Below are positions 1 through 9,443 of a DNA stretch of 64,000 nt, one piece after another. A program made the position numbers and the translations under genes. Source of the DNA: Pseudomonas extremaustralis (GTDB taxonomy: Bacteria > Pseudomonadota > Gammaproteobacteria > Pseudomonadales > Pseudomonadaceae); NCBI RefSeq assembly GCF_900102035.1, contig NZ_LT629689.1, forward strand, positions 2,108,001 through 2,172,000, in the 5' to 3' direction. A model generated the notes under the pieces. The model had not been told where the DNA came from and ran no database searches. It saw only the letters and a list, made by a program, of their open reading frames with translations. How positions within the stretch are numbered: the first letter of the stretch is position 1; each line of letters starts with the position of its first letter.

Positions 1-828
1 GTCGCCGCCGATCACGGTGACGTCCAGCGCAATGCTGCTCGCGGCAAGATTCAGGGCTTCGAAAAAATACGAGATGCCCTTCTGTTGGGTCAGTGCACCG
101 ACAAACATCACCTTCAGGCGCGCGCCCGGCGGCACTGCCGTCTCCCGGCAGACCAGCGGCGCGGGTGCGCCGTAGGGCGTGACCGCGATGTTGTCGGGGG
201 CAATGCCGTACTCACCCAGGGTTCGCTTGGCGAATTGACTCGCCACAATGATCCTGTCCGCCAACTCAAGCTCCGCGGTCTGTTTGCGCACGGTGTCGGC
301 ACTGATGTCCGGTATGCTCGCCCGCCAGGCTGGATTGGCCTCGCGTTCGTGATCAAGCATCCGGCACGCGTAGGCGATGGAACCGAAGGCCGCCTCATAA
401 TTGAGGGTGATCCCGCCTATGTCCCGGGACGCGCGGAACAAGCTCAGGCACTTGCCGTCATAGCCGTATACCTGGCTGGGTTTGCGAGGCGTCCGGTACA
501 GGAAGTTGGCACTGGCCCGGTCAATGTGGTTGTACACATTTTCCGGGCAGAAAATGCCGCTGTTGCGCTGCGTCAGGCGATACCACTTGAGCTTGTCGCA
601 GAGCACGCGAGGCACGTCGTAACGCGGATAGCTGTGCAGCAACGCACCGTCAACCTGATCGAACGTGCGTCGCAGGCACTCTTTGCCCACGACCGGCAGA
701 CGACACAGGAACGAGTCCTTGTGCAGCGCGAGCGAAGTGTGGAAGGAATGCAGCAACCGCCGTTGATTCAACGCGCGCAGCAACGCACGCACGTTCTGAT
801 TACCGACAGGATGGGCGACCAGGATCAT
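1..828 (-). CDS. Glycosyltransferase, GT4-like, C-terminus beyond window
   Basis: The minus strand is open from an ATG at 828 to the window edge, giving 276 visible residues starting MILVAHPVGNQNVRALL. The N-terminal half looks like the acceptor domain of a family-4 transferase. A stretch near residue 250 (FVGALTQQKGISYFFEAL) is the usual first strand and helix of the nucleotide-sugar-binding half, so the catalytic C-terminal domain is largely missing here. The ATG lies one base beyond the stop of the upstream acetyltransferase gene, which indicates translational coupling in the exopolysaccharide operon. Sugar donor and linkage cannot be read from this part. Family assignment is by motif and context. 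Confidence 0.85.
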   Translation of the reverse strand, partial: MILVAHPVGNQNVRALLRALNQRRLLHSFHTSLALHKDSFLCRLPVVGKECLRRTFDQVDGALLHSYPRYDVPRVLCDKLKWYRLTQRNSGIFCPENVYNHIDRASANFLYRTPRKPSQVYGYDGKCLSLFRASRDIGGITLNYEAAFGSIAYACRMLDHEREANPAWRASIPDISADTVRKQTAELELADRIIVASQFAKRTLGEYGIAPDNIAVTPYGAPAPLVCRETAVPPGARLKVMFVGALTQQKGISYFFEALNLAASSIALDVTVIGGD

Positions 829-829
829 C

Positions 830-1423
830 TTATTTCCCCATCCAGGCTTCAACGATGGCACTGGACCGGACCGGGCTGTAGGTAAACGTGCGCGCGGCCC
901 GCAACCTGACGACCCGCGCCGGATTACCCGCCACGACCGTGAAAGGTTCCACGTCGCGGTTGACCACACTGCCCGCCCCCACCACAGCCCCTTCACCGAT
1001 CGTCACCCCCGGCAGAATCATCGCGCCCGTGGCGATCCAGGCGTAATCACCGATCGCCACGGGGGCAACCTTCAACCGCCACGCGGGATCATCCAGGCCA
1101 TGGGAGCCCGTCAGGATCCTCACGCCGTCATTGATCGCCACGTGGGCCCCGATCCGTACCGGTGCATGCAACTGGATAAAGGTGCGCTTGCCGATAAAGC
1201 TGCCGGTGCCGATGCTGAAACGCGCGACGCCGCCTTCGAACTCAACGTCGTTGAGCATCACCAGCGACCCCAGGGTGGCACCCTGTCGACGCAGCGCGCG
1301 TTGTCGAGTGTTGGCTTTGAGCAATCGCCCCAGCAACAGCACACGCTTGGCCAGGTACTTGAGCCCATCGAGCGTCAGCGGGTTCACTTTCAATCGATGG
1401 CGGATCAGGTCATTAATTAACAC
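830..1423 (-). CDS. Hexapeptide-repeat acyltransferase (WcaF-like)
   Basis: This 197-residue protein has a left-handed beta-helix C-terminal half. Hexapeptide repeats run from about residue 95 to 175 (VAINDGVRI, VAIGDYAWIATGAMILPGVTIGEGAVVGAGSVV), and it ends in the VVAGNPARVVR motif typical of sugar O-acetyltransferases. The probable reaction is O-acetylation of a glycan or lipid-linked sugar with acetyl-CoA at the cytoplasmic face. The start is GTG at 1423, chosen because a GAGG Shine-Dalgarno lies seven bases upstream. It lies inside the last codons of the flippase gene, an 11-base overlap that couples the two genes. The exact sugar acceptor is unknown. Confidence 0.88.
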   Translation of the reverse strand: MLINDLIRHRLKVNPLTLDGLKYLAKRVLLLGRLLKANTRQRALRRQGATLGSLVMLNDVEFEGGVARFSIGTGSFIGKRTFIQLHAPVRIGAHVAINDGVRILTGSHGLDDPAWRLKVAPVAIGDYAWIATGAMILPGVTIGEGAVVGAGSVVNRDVEPFTVVAGNPARVVRLRAARTFTYSPVRSSAIVEAWMGK

Positions 1424-2714
1424 GGGCCATCCTCAGTTCAAGACGATGGAAACCGTGCTTGGCGAAGCAGAACAGAACCACCTCCGTTGCCACCAGCACA
1501 TAGCAGACGCCAAGCAGGCCAAGGGTTTTGGCCAGGAAGAACACCGCCAGCAGGCTGGCCATCGACACCAGCATGAACACCACCGCGAAGGAGGTGTAGG
1601 AAGCCGTCGCCATCAAAGCCACCCAGTACACCTGCCAGGCCACATGGGTCAGTGCACCGATGGTCAGCACCAGCATGATGGTGGACGAGTAATCGTCTTT
1701 CCTGCCTGACCACACATCGAATATCGTCCCGCCGAACACCACCACCAAGACCCCCATCACACAGGCGATAGGCAGCGAAAACTTCAAGGCGTATCGAATC
1801 ATCTTTCTGACCAATTGGTTGTCACCGACAGAGAACGCATAGGAAATCTCCGGCCAAAGCGACTGATTCACCACCGTCGAAAACTGCACCAGCACCCTCG
1901 AGATCGTGCGGTAAAGACCGAAGATCGCCGCATGGGCCGGAGACAGCAGCACCGACAACAGAATGATCAACCCCTGTACGTTCAGCGCCAGACCGATGGG
2001 AAAGGCCAGGGAGGCAATCGAGGGTTTGATCAAGGTGGTAAACGCCCGCCTGCCGATTGCCGACGAGTCGAAATGCAGGCCGATCCCCAACCGATTGGCA
2101 ATCAGGTTTTTGCTGAGAATGCCGACCAGGCGCACGGTGAGCAGCGTCAGGCTGGTAGCGACCAGGCTGTGGGTGAACGACGCGCACAACAACGCAGCCG
2201 TCCACTCCAGCATCCTGATGACATTCATGATGAGTGCCGACAACGGCAGCGCCTTGCTGGCCCTGTAGCGTATCGAGATCATGTTGGTAAACAGACACAG
2301 CAGCGAATACCCCGTCAGCGCCGAAAGGATCAACACCCCATCACTGTTCCTGATGGCCTTGAGATTGAGTGCACTGAACAGATCGAAAAACGCCAGGGCG
2401 CCCAGGGTCAGCACCAGCACGCTGAGCCCGGCCATCAATAGAAACGCAAAGCTGGTGCTGTAGATCGCGCGGGCCACCCTGACGCGTCCTCGTTCATGCC
2501 AGATCACGACCTTGCTGGAAGCCGCGGTGGTCACGCCCAGGTCGGACAGCGCCAGATAGGTCGGGATCGCCGACAGCACGACCCACTCGCTGTAGGCGGC
2601 AAAGCCCCAGCTGGCGATCAACACCGGCACGCTGACCAGCTGGATCAACAGGTTGACCACCTGGCCAAACGAGTTGGCACCAATGCCATTGATGATTCTT
2701 TTGAGCACGCTCAT
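1413..2714 (-). CDS. Wzx-type polysaccharide flippase (MOP superfamily)
   Basis: A 433-residue integral membrane protein with about twelve hydrophobic segments spread over its length, from the N-terminal GANSFGQVVNLLIQLVSVPV to the C-terminal LLGVCYVLVATEVVLF. This architecture and the sequence style match oligosaccharide flippases of the MOP/MATE superfamily, which move undecaprenyl-linked repeat units across the inner membrane. It sits eight bases downstream of the UDP-glucose dehydrogenase gene and overlaps the acetyltransferase gene, so it is part of the same operon. Together with the Wzc-like protein upstream it implies a Wzx/Wzy-type pathway. No Wzy polymerase is visible in the window. 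Confidence 0.87.
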   Translation of the reverse strand: MSVLKRIINGIGANSFGQVVNLLIQLVSVPVLIASWGFAAYSEWVVLSAIPTYLALSDLGVTTAASSKVVIWHERGRVRVARAIYSTSFAFLLMAGLSVLVLTLGALAFFDLFSALNLKAIRNSDGVLILSALTGYSLLCLFTNMISIRYRASKALPLSALIMNVIRMLEWTAALLCASFTHSLVATSLTLLTVRLVGILSKNLIANRLGIGLHFDSSAIGRRAFTTLIKPSIASLAFPIGLALNVQGLIILLSVLLSPAHAAIFGLYRTISRVLVQFSTVVNQSLWPEISYAFSVGDNQLVRKMIRYALKFSLPIACVMGVLVVVFGGTIFDVWSGRKDDYSSTIMLVLTIGALTHVAWQVYWVALMATASYTSFAVVFMLVSMASLLAVFFLAKTLGLLGVCYVLVATEVVLFCFAKHGFHRLELRMARVN

Positions 2715-2722
2715 GGGATGAC

Positions 2723-4060
2723 CTATACCGTGCCGAGAGGTCGCCCAACGGAAATGTATTCAATGCCTTTCTTCAGCACGCTGACGGGGTCGTACAGGTT
2801 GCGTCCGTCAAAAATCAGCGGCTGCTTGAGTTGCTGTTTGATCACATTGAAATCCGGCGCCTTGAACACCTGCCACTCGGTGACAATCAGCAAGGCCTCG
2901 GCGCCCTTGAGGCAGGCCTCCTTGGTACCGCACAGACGCAAGTCCTCGCGGTCGCCGTAGATGCGCTGGGTCTCCTCCATCGCTTGCGGGTCGAACGCCT
3001 GGACCCTGGCGCCCGAACGCCAGAGCGCTTCCATCAGTACCCGGCTGGGTGCCTCGCGCATGTCATCGGTATTAGGCTTGAAACTCAGCCCCCACAGCGC
3101 AAAGGTCTTGCCCGCCAGCTCACCTTTGAAGTGGTTGGACAGTTTGTTGAACAGGGTATTTTTCTGTTCCGCATTGCGCCGCTCCACCGCCTTGAGCAGC
3201 GTGGCATCGAAGTCGATGCTGTCGGCGGTCTGAATCAACGCCTGGACGTCCTTTGGAAAGCACGAACCGCCATAACCTACGCCGGCGTAGAGAAAGTGAT
3301 AGCCGATGCGCGGATCGGAGCCGATGCCCTGGCGCACCATCTCGATATCGGCCCCCAGTCTCTCGGCCAGGTTGGCCATTTCGTTCATGAAGCTGATCTT
3401 GGTGGCGAGCAGGCAGTTGGCGGCGTACTTCGTCAACTCGGCGCTGCGCACATCCATCACGATGATCTTTTCGTGGTTGCGATTGAACGGTGCGTAGAGT
3501 TCGCGCATGACGTCTTCGGCATGCTGGCTGGCAGTGCCGATGACAATCCGGTCCGGGCGTATGCAGTCAGCCACCGCACAGCCTTCCTTGAGAAACTCCG
3601 GGTTGGACACCACGTCGAAGGTCAAGTCGCTACGCTCACGCGCAGCCAGCATGGCGGCCACGCATGCACTGACCTTGTCGGCCGTGCCCACGGGCACGGT
3701 GGATTTATCGATGATGGTCAGCGGCACCTGCATGTGCTGGCCAATGGTCTCGGCCACCGTCAGCACATACTTCAGGTCAGCGGAGCCATCTTCATCGGGC
3801 GGCGTGCCCACTGCGATAAATTGCACTTCACCGTGTTTGACGCCGGCCACGGCATCGGTGGTGAAATTCAAGCGGCCGGCCCCGTGGTTTTCCTTGACCA
3901 GTGCTTCCAGGCCAGGCTCGTAGATCGGAATATGCCCCTGGTTCAAGCGCTCGACCCGATGGGCATCGATATCGACACACAGCACATCGTGGCCGACTTC
4001 GGCGAGTACCGCACCCTGGACGAGGCCAACATAACCGATACCAAAAACTGTGACTTTCAT
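2723..4060 (-). CDS. ugd: UDP-glucose 6-dehydrogenase
   Basis: A 445-residue enzyme that oxidises UDP-glucose to UDP-glucuronate with two NAD+. It opens with the Rossmann motif [18 protein letters not shown] and the dinucleotide-binding acid in CVDID. The catalytic cysteine is in [13 protein letters not shown] near residue 265, and the C-terminal UDP-binding domain follows ([18 protein letters not shown]). I chose the ATG at 4060 rather than an ATG 66 codons upstream because the extension is low-complexity, lacks family similarity and would run through the end of the upstream kinase gene. A GAGAAA Shine-Dalgarno also precedes 4060. In this operon it would supply glucuronate for the exopolysaccharide. 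Confidence 0.96.
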   Translation of the reverse strand: MKVTVFGIGYVGLVQGAVLAEVGHDVLCVDIDAHRVERLNQGHIPIYEPGLEALVKENHGAGRLNFTTDAVAGVKHGEVQFIAVGTPPDEDGSADLKYVLTVAETIGQHMQVPLTIIDKSTVPVGTADKVSACVAAMLAARERSDLTFDVVSNPEFLKEGCAVADCIRPDRIVIGTASQHAEDVMRELYAPFNRNHEKIIVMDVRSAELTKYAANCLLATKISFMNEMANLAERLGADIEMVRQGIGSDPRIGYHFLYAGVGYGGSCFPKDVQALIQTADSIDFDATLLKAVERRNAEQKNTLFNKLSNHFKGELAGKTFALWGLSFKPNTDDMREAPSRVLMEALWRSGARVQAFDPQAMEETQRIYGDREDLRLCGTKEACLKGAEALLIVTEWQVFKAPDFNVIKQQLKQPLIFDGRNLYDPVSVLKKGIEYISVGRPLGTV

Positions 4061-4133
4061 AGCGTTTCTCGTTGAACTTGCGGCCAGTGGTAAACGTGCT
4101 GGGCATGGGACTTCAATTGCCGACAGCTCGAGG

Positions 4134-6356
4134 TCAAACGCTGTCTGACTTGTATTCGTAGTTGTAATAGCTGTAGGCGCCGTACCCGTACTTGGCGGAT
4201 GAGCGTTTCTCGATGCCGTTGAAAATCGCGCCTTTGAGTTCGATGCCGTTTTGTTCATAGCGACGCATCGTCAGCTCCACCTCGCGCACCGAGTTCATCT
4301 CGAAGCGGGCCACGATCAGGTTGGTGCCGGATTGACGGCCGACAATGGTCGCGTCCGTCACCGCGAGAAACGGTGGGGTATCCAGAATCACCAAGTCGTA
4401 CAACGCGCTGACCTGTTCAAGAAACGCGGTGAAGTTGGCGTGCATCAATAATTCGGATGGGTTCGGCGGAATATGCCCGCGACCGATGACGTCAAGGTTG
4501 TCCACCGCGGTGTGGTGGATGGCCGCCGAGAGGTCGCAGCTCTTGGCCAGCAGATCGGACAACCCGTTTTCAGCCGACACCCCAAAGACCTTGTGCAAGT
4601 AGCCTTTGCGCATATCCACGTCCACCAGCAACACGCGCTGGCCAGAATGGGCAACCACCGCCGCCAGGTTCGCCGAGATGAATGTCTTGCCCACCTGCGG
4701 GCTGGGACCGGAGATCATCAGACGGTTATTCCCGGCCTCAAGCATGGCGAAATGCAGGCTGGTACGCAGGCTGCGCAACCCCTCGATAGCCAGGTCCGTT
4801 GGATTACTGACAGACAACAACTGCATCGCGTCGCTCTTGCCACTGCGATGGTTTCTCTGGTCAACGTCTTTTTGCAGCGCGCTGAAGGGGATGGCCGCAT
4901 ACACCGGCAGCCCGAGTTTTTCCAAGTCATTGGGGTTGGTGATGCCCCGATTGAGCGCCTTGCGAAACAGCACCAGAGCGATGGCGACAAACGCACCGAG
5001 CAGTGTGGCGATCACCACGATCAGCGCCTTCTGCGGCCTGACAGGATTGCGCAGGTCGACATCGGCGGCGTCGATCAGCCGCACATTGCCAACGGTGCCG
5101 GCGCGCATCACATCCAGCTCCTGATACTTGTTCAGCAACTGTGTGTAGATTTCGGTACTGACTTTCAGGTCGCGGGTCAGGCTCAGCAGTTCCTGCTGCG
5201 TGGTGGGCAGGCTCTCCACTTTCTTGGCCAAATCGTCCTGGCGCGCGGTTAGTTCAGCCAACTGGGTAAGCAAGGCGCGATACACCGGGTGCTGGGGCGT
5301 GAACTTTCGCTCGATTTCCGCCTGCTGCATCTTGAGTTCGGAGATGCTCGCATCCAGCGCAACGATCTGATCGAGGATGGCCTTGGCTTCCAGGCTGATG
5401 TCGATGGTTTTATTGCGTATCTGAAATTGATTCAGCGCCGCTTCCGCCTGTTCGACGTCCTTGCGCACCTGGGGCAATTGGCCCTTCAGGAACGCCAGGC
5501 TTTGGGCGGCCTCCGCCGATGTACGATCGATATTCTGCCGCACGTAGATCCGCATGACTTCATTGAGCACCTGAATCGCGGCGGCCGGCTGGGTGCTTTC
5601 CAGCGCCAGGCCGATGATGCCCGACTCCTTGCCGCGCTCCGCCACATCCAACAGTTTCTGATAGCGCAAAATGCTGGTCAGGCGCGGCGAACGCACGACG
5701 CGAAATTGGGTACCCGGATTGGCCTGCAGCGTCGCGACCTGCAACTTGATGCCATTGCTGTCGTAGAAACGCCCGACCTGACCGATAAGCAGAACGTGGT
5801 CGTCCTGATCGGACAGGGTAAAACTGTTGCCGCTGCCCGCCGTCAAGGTCAGTTCCTGGCCCAGCAGTTCGGTAGGCAGCTTGAGTTGCGAAAACGTCAG
5901 CGCCTCTCCGCCCCAGGCGAAACTGTCCAGCCCAAACCAAGGACTCGCCACCGCATGGGGCTCGGCAGGTTTGAAACGGCGCGCGATAAAGTCACCCACC
6001 AGCGGCAAGTACCGAGGCTTGACCTCAAGATCCAGGTTCAGATTATCGACGGCAGTACCGATGGTGATTCTCGAGCGGATCAGCTCGATTTCCGTCACCG
6101 TGGGCGACTCTTTCCCGAGGAGACTGCCGACATCCGAAAACCCCAGCATGTCGCTCTTCTTCGGTTCAACCTGAACCAACGCCGTCGCTTGATAGACGGG
6201 AGGCGACAACAAGGCATAGGTCGCACCCAGCGCCATAAAGACCATACTGATTCCACCGATCAGCCACTTATGATCCAGCAGCGTCCCCAGCAGCATCATA
6301 AAATCCAAATCGGTTTCTTCGGTGTTCTGTGAAATAAAAGCGGGTGCTGATCGCAT
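4134..6356 (-). CDS. Polysaccharide co-polymerase / BY-tyrosine kinase (Wzc-like)
   Basis: A 740-residue inner-membrane protein. An N-terminal transmembrane segment lies near residues 33-52, followed by a Wzz-like periplasmic domain with long coiled coil (about residues 280-400). A second membrane helix at about 440-465 ([21 protein letters not shown]) precedes the cytoplasmic kinase. The kinase has Walker A ([11 protein letters not shown], near residue 550), Walker A' ([11 protein letters not shown]) and Walker B (LVILDTPP). The tail is tyrosine-rich ([13 protein letters not shown]), the usual autophosphorylation cluster. Such proteins control chain length and export. The cognate phosphatase gene lies upstream, separated by about 225 bp, so the two may have separate transcripts. 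Confidence 0.95.
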   Translation of the reverse strand: MRSAPAFISQNTEETDLDFMMLLGTLLDHKWLIGGISMVFMALGATYALLSPPVYQATALVQVEPKKSDMLGFSDVGSLLGKESPTVTEIELIRSRITIGTAVDNLNLDLEVKPRYLPLVGDFIARRFKPAEPHAVASPWFGLDSFAWGGEALTFSQLKLPTELLGQELTLTAGSGNSFTLSDQDDHVLLIGQVGRFYDSNGIKLQVATLQANPGTQFRVVRSPRLTSILRYQKLLDVAERGKESGIIGLALESTQPAAAIQVLNEVMRIYVRQNIDRTSAEAAQSLAFLKGQLPQVRKDVEQAEAALNQFQIRNKTIDISLEAKAILDQIVALDASISELKMQQAEIERKFTPQHPVYRALLTQLAELTARQDDLAKKVESLPTTQQELLSLTRDLKVSTEIYTQLLNKYQELDVMRAGTVGNVRLIDAADVDLRNPVRPQKALIVVIATLLGAFVAIALVLFRKALNRGITNPNDLEKLGLPVYAAIPFSALQKDVDQRNHRSGKSDAMQLLSVSNPTDLAIEGLRSLRTSLHFAMLEAGNNRLMISGPSPQVGKTFISANLAAVVAHSGQRVLLVDVDMRKGYLHKVFGVSAENGLSDLLAKSCDLSAAIHHTAVDNLDVIGRGHIPPNPSELLMHANFTAFLEQVSALYDLVILDTPPFLAVTDATIVGRQSGTNLIVARFEMNSVREVELTMRRYEQNGIELKGAIFNGIEKRSSAKYGYGAYSYYNYEYKSDSV

Positions 6357-6581
6357 AAGTCAGTTCTTTTTCTTACCAATAGTCAAGGAATGGCACAGGG
6401 TGCAAGACGCCCGGCTCCATGCACGTTTAACGACTTCACTCAATACACAAACTCTCACTAGAGCCTGACAAAACAATCATTAGACTTTTCAGTTAAAACC
6501 CACTTTTTGTAGTGCATTCGATACACACTTCAACTGTCGTGATCTGCCACAAGAAAGACAGACAAGTCCTCGCTGCCGCAC
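6357..6581. other. Intergenic region between phosphatase and co-polymerase genes
   Basis: This 225-bp stretch is AT-rich compared with its flanks and probably holds the leader of the co-polymerase gene. I looked for a JUMPstart/ops element (GGCGGTAG) on the minus strand and did not find one. No clear promoter pair or terminator hairpin is evident. The short open frame crossing it on the minus strand has no family similarity and looks spurious. Confidence 0.5.
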
Positions 6582-7022
6582 TTAACCCACCAATCGCTGC
6601 GCCCATGCCTCGGCGGCTTGTTCGATCAATGCATAAGCGTGCACAAAGGCGGGTTTTCCTTGGCGATAGGGATCTTTGATCTCCCGGTTCTGCTGCCACT
6701 TACCCAAAAGGAACACCTTGCCCCTCGCCTCGGGGGCGAGATTGAGCACGCCTTCGATATGGCGTTGTTCCATGACGAGGACCAAGTCGGCATCACTCAC
6801 CGCTTCACTTGTCAGCTGACGCGCCTTATGGGCGAGCGGGGTATGCCCATGCTCCTGCAGCAACTGTGAAGCGATAGGTTCCAAGGGGTGGCCGGGCAAT
6901 GCCGCCAATCCCGCCGAACTCACTTCAATGTCAGAGGACGCCAATGCCGCACTCAGCAGTTTTTCCGCTGTCGGACTGCGACATATATTGCCGACGCATA
7001 CGATCAAAATCCTATTGAACAA
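6582..7022 (-). CDS. Low-molecular-weight protein tyrosine phosphatase (Wzb-like)
   Basis: A 146-residue cytoplasmic phosphatase. The P-loop CVGNICRS (C9-x5-R15) provides the nucleophile and phosphate binding, and the general acid is in the KDPYRQG loop near the C-terminus. The frame stays open upstream, but I chose the TTG at 7022 because AGGGAGG lies five bases upstream and translation then begins MFNRILIVCVGN, the normal family N-terminus. An upstream ATG would add 40 residues with no family match. The expected role is to dephosphorylate the tyrosine cluster of the co-polymerase encoded downstream, cycling it during polymer export. Confidence 0.93.
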   Translation of the reverse strand: MFNRILIVCVGNICRSPTAEKLLSAALASSDIEVSSAGLAALPGHPLEPIASQLLQEHGHTPLAHKARQLTSEAVSDADLVLVMEQRHIEGVLNLAPEARGKVFLLGKWQQNREIKDPYRQGKPAFVHAYALIEQAAEAWAQRLVG

Positions 7023-7233
7023 GGCAACCTCCCTCGCGCCGCATTGTATTAACCCTAAACAATTAGTTAAAAAAGCAGCCAGGCAATTATGATCACAACC
7101 TCTAATCCTCAGCCATCTCTCGAGGCAGACTAAAAATAACAAAGCGCTGATTAGCGGACAAAAAATAACATTAACTTACTTCCTCGCAGCCACGTAATAA
7201 AGTGCAAGTCGATTAGAGCAATGAGGCAAAACC
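7023..7233. promoter_or_regulatory. Divergent intergenic promoter region
   Basis: This 211-bp, AT-rich region separates the phosphatase gene (minus) from the small phosphomannomutase-like gene (plus), so promoters for both directions must lie here or upstream. I cannot assign a specific -35/-10 pair or regulator site. The right edge holds a good ribosome-binding site (GAGG seven bases before the ATG at 7234). Confidence 0.4.
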
Positions 7234-7542
7234 ATGAATACTGCTAAGTTATTGGTAGAGCGTATTGGCCTATTTCCTTCTTCGGGAAATATTCATATCG
7301 AGGTGAATAACTCGACACGCGTCGTCGAACGCATGCATGTGTTATATGCCGACAATTCCCTGGACAGCGACGAGTCCTGCTCGGGCCTGTCCATGGTCTT
7401 CGCCGATTGGCGCTTCAAGTTGCAGGTCAGCGATGCGCTGTCGGTATGCCTATGTGTGGAGAGTCGCGGTGATAGCCAGTTCATGCAGGTCAAGACCGCC
7501 GAACTGCTGGCCAATATCTCTGGCACCGAGGAGCGGCCATGA
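7234..7542 (+). CDS. Stand-alone phosphomannomutase C-terminal domain-like protein
   Basis: A 102-residue protein whose whole length follows the last roughly 90 residues of CpsG/ManB phosphomannomutases. LLVERIGLFPSSGNI aligns with the family LVRDRMAAFPASGEI; GLSMVFADWRFKL aligns with GISMTFADWRFNL; VESRGDSQFMQVKTAELL aligns with VESRGDVPLMEARTRTLL. The phosphate-binding loop of domain IV (normally TSNTEP) is replaced by VSDALS, so substrate phosphate binding is probably lost. There is no catalytic serine or metal loop because domains I-III are absent. A clean ATG and GAGG ribosome-binding site suggest it is still translated. It could be a decayed relic or a repurposed small protein. The family alignment is from memory. 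Confidence 0.75.
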   Translation: MNTAKLLVERIGLFPSSGNIHIEVNNSTRVVERMHVLYADNSLDSDESCSGLSMVFADWRFKLQVSDALSVCLCVESRGDSQFMQVKTAELLANISGTEERP

Positions 7543-7588
7543 GCCGGTGGCGTATGTGTTGAGAACGCCGACGCCGGGCCTGGTGACT

Positions 7589-8215
7589 TCACTCGGCCTT
7601 GTCGTGCGCCGCACCATCCTGTCGCCAGTCAGGTTCCCGATGGGCCTGTTCAGCACCTGAAAGGCTCACCGCGACGCGGTTGAGCAGCAACTCGGCGTTG
7701 TACTTGGGCATCAGGGCACAGGCCAGCAGCGCGACCAGGCCGGCGCCGATGAAGGCCAGGGGAACCTTGACCTGCTCCGATTCAATCCGCCACAGAAACC
7801 CCAGAGCTGCGACCATCCCCAGGACTGCACCGGCCAGGGCCTCGTTGAGCGGGTGGATATAAGGCGCGACGCAATAGGCACTGAAAACACCACCGAGCAA
7901 TACGCCCGTGAGCGCCGCGGGCCAGCGTAAGGCCGGATTGAATTGGCGCGCGATCAAACTCAGTCCCACGATCAACATCAAGCAGGTATTCATCGCATGG
8001 CCACTGAGTACCGCAATGTCCATGTACTGAAACGCCAAGCCCCAGCCTTTGAACAGCAACTTGCTCAAGGCAACAATCGAATACGTCAGACCTACCGTCA
8101 TGACCCAGGTGCGAAGTGCCCAGGGAATGGAATATCTCAACCAGACGGCAATGATGATGGCGGCCGGAAACATCGCGGTAATCCCGCCATATTGTGCAAG
8201 TTCTGCGCGCATCAT
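7589..8215 (-). CDS. PAP2-like membrane protein, degenerate phosphatase motifs
   Basis: About 208 residues with five or six hydrophobic helices, resembling type-2 phosphatidic acid phosphatases that act on undecaprenyl or lipid phosphates. The central motif survives as LSGHAM. The first motif (K-x6-RP) is reduced to KLLFKGWG without RP. The third (SR-x5-H-x3-D) reads YCVAPYIHPLNE, lacking the arginine and with Glu for Asp. Activity is therefore uncertain. I chose the paired ATGs at 8212/8215; the frame is open upstream to 8377, but that part overlaps the neighbouring LysR gene and resembles nothing. It is convergent with the small gene at 7234. Confidence 0.65.
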   Translation of the reverse strand: MMRAELAQYGGITAMFPAAIIIAVWLRYSIPWALRTWVMTVGLTYSIVALSKLLFKGWGLAFQYMDIAVLSGHAMNTCLMLIVGLSLIARQFNPALRWPAALTGVLLGGVFSAYCVAPYIHPLNEALAGAVLGMVAALGFLWRIESEQVKVPLAFIGAGLVALLACALMPKYNAELLLNRVAVSLSGAEQAHREPDWRQDGAAHDKAE

Positions 8216-8321
8216 TCCCCAACCGTTGACGTATCCGCTTCGGCGCCCATCAGACCGTAGGCCTTGAGGAATTACAACGTTATCGATGGTCAGGGTTGTG
8301 CTGCCCCCCCCTGAGCCAGGG

Positions 8322-9227
8322 TCAGGCAGCGTTGCGGATTTTGTCCAGGGACGCCGCCACCCATTGGCCGAACGCATCCACCGGCCCTTGCAGGTTGCCG
8401 AGGAAGTGCGGGTAGATCAGCCATAAATCCATCACCGGCTTGAAGTCCTTGAGCGGCATCGCCGCCAGTTGCTCGCGATGGGCACTGCGTTCGAGCAAGG
8501 GGCGCGGGACCAGGCCCAGGCCCAGGCCGTCCGCCACCAGGCCCAGCTGCAACTCGGTGCCGAAGGTTTCCAGGTTGACCCGCAGGGCCAGGCCCTGATC
8601 CGACAACGTGCGCTGCAACCCCGCGCGAAAACCGCAGCCGTCCGGGTTCAGAATCCAGCCGTGCTGGTAAATATCGGCCAGCTTGCACGGCTTCTTCGGC
8701 AACTGGGTCTTGGCGCAGACCACCACCAGTTCCATCTTGCCGATGGACTGGCCGATAACGTTGTCCGGGAAGATCTTGCCCGCCGGAAACAGCGCCGCCG
8801 CCGCGTCCAGCTCGCCGCGTTCGATCTTGCCCACCAGTTGGCTGCCCCAGCCAGTGGCGACCTGGGCGCGCAGGTCGGGGTATTCGCTGCGCAGGTGCTT
8901 GAGCGCATCGAGCAGCACCACGTCGCCGATGGTCTGCGGCACGCCCAGGCGCAACACGCCGGTGGGCGGTGCGTCGGTGGCCACCAGTTCGCGCAGGGCA
9001 TCCATTTCGCGCAGGATCAGCCGGCATTGCTCATAGACGCGGGTGCCGATCAGCGTAGGCTTGAGGGGTTTGGTATTGCGGTCGAACAGCTCCACCCCCA
9101 GCGCCTGCTCGAAGTTCTGCACGCGGCGGGTAATGGCCGGCTGGGTCAGTTGCAACGACTCGGCGGCATGGCTGATGGACTGGCAACGAATCACTTCGAC
9201 AAAGGCATCGATATCGTCAATTTTCAT
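8322..9227 (-). CDS. LysR-family transcriptional regulator
   Basis: A 301-residue LysR regulator: an N-terminal winged helix-turn-helix (residues 1-60, SISHAAESLQLTQPAITRRVQNFE) and a two-lobed inducer-binding domain (about 90-295). Translation is taken from the ATG at 9227 (MKIDDIDAFVEV), the usual family start, rather than 15 codons upstream. It is divergent from the thiol dioxygenase-rhodanese operon with a 216-bp gap and is the likely regulator of that operon. A LysR-dioxygenase-rhodanese order is, as far as I recall, also found in P. aeruginosa. The inducer is unknown; a sulfur compound is inferred from the neighbours. Confidence 0.93.
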   Translation of the reverse strand: MKIDDIDAFVEVIRCQSISHAAESLQLTQPAITRRVQNFEQALGVELFDRNTKPLKPTLIGTRVYEQCRLILREMDALRELVATDAPPTGVLRLGVPQTIGDVVLLDALKHLRSEYPDLRAQVATGWGSQLVGKIERGELDAAAALFPAGKIFPDNVIGQSIGKMELVVVCAKTQLPKKPCKLADIYQHGWILNPDGCGFRAGLQRTLSDQGLALRVNLETFGTELQLGLVADGLGLGLVPRPLLERSAHREQLAAMPLKDFKPVMDLWLIYPHFLGNLQGPVDAFGQWVAASLDKIRNAA

Positions 9228-9443
9228 TTGGGCCGCACATAGAGAACCGTCATTAAGATGTGTGCGAAGCATAGTTGCAGGAAAGCTGCGTGGATAGCTC
9301 GTGCTGTGATCGATAACGTCTAACGCTGTTCAGACCGGTTCTAAATTACCTTCAGCTATAAGCTAATCATTAAAAAACAGCATATTAACCAATAACATTA
9401 TGCTTATATAAACCATCATCACCGACCCTACGATGGAATTGTC
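9228..9443. promoter_or_regulatory. Divergent promoter region, LysR gene / thiol dioxygenase operon
   Basis: This 216-bp region has a markedly AT-rich core at about 9340-9420 and contains the short symmetric string AGCTATAAGCT near 9353, a candidate LysR contact site. Both divergent promoters must lie here. No -35/-10 pair is assigned with confidence. Confidence 0.4.

Noticed and set aside
4061..4258. A 66-residue N-terminal extension of the UDP-glucose dehydrogenase
   Set aside because: It overlaps the end of the kinase gene, is low-complexity, and the internal ATG at 4060 has a ribosome-binding site and the normal family start.
6493..6699. A 68-codon minus-strand frame at the phosphatase 3' end
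   Set aside because: It overlaps the phosphatase gene in another frame and has no recognisable similarity or ribosome-binding site.
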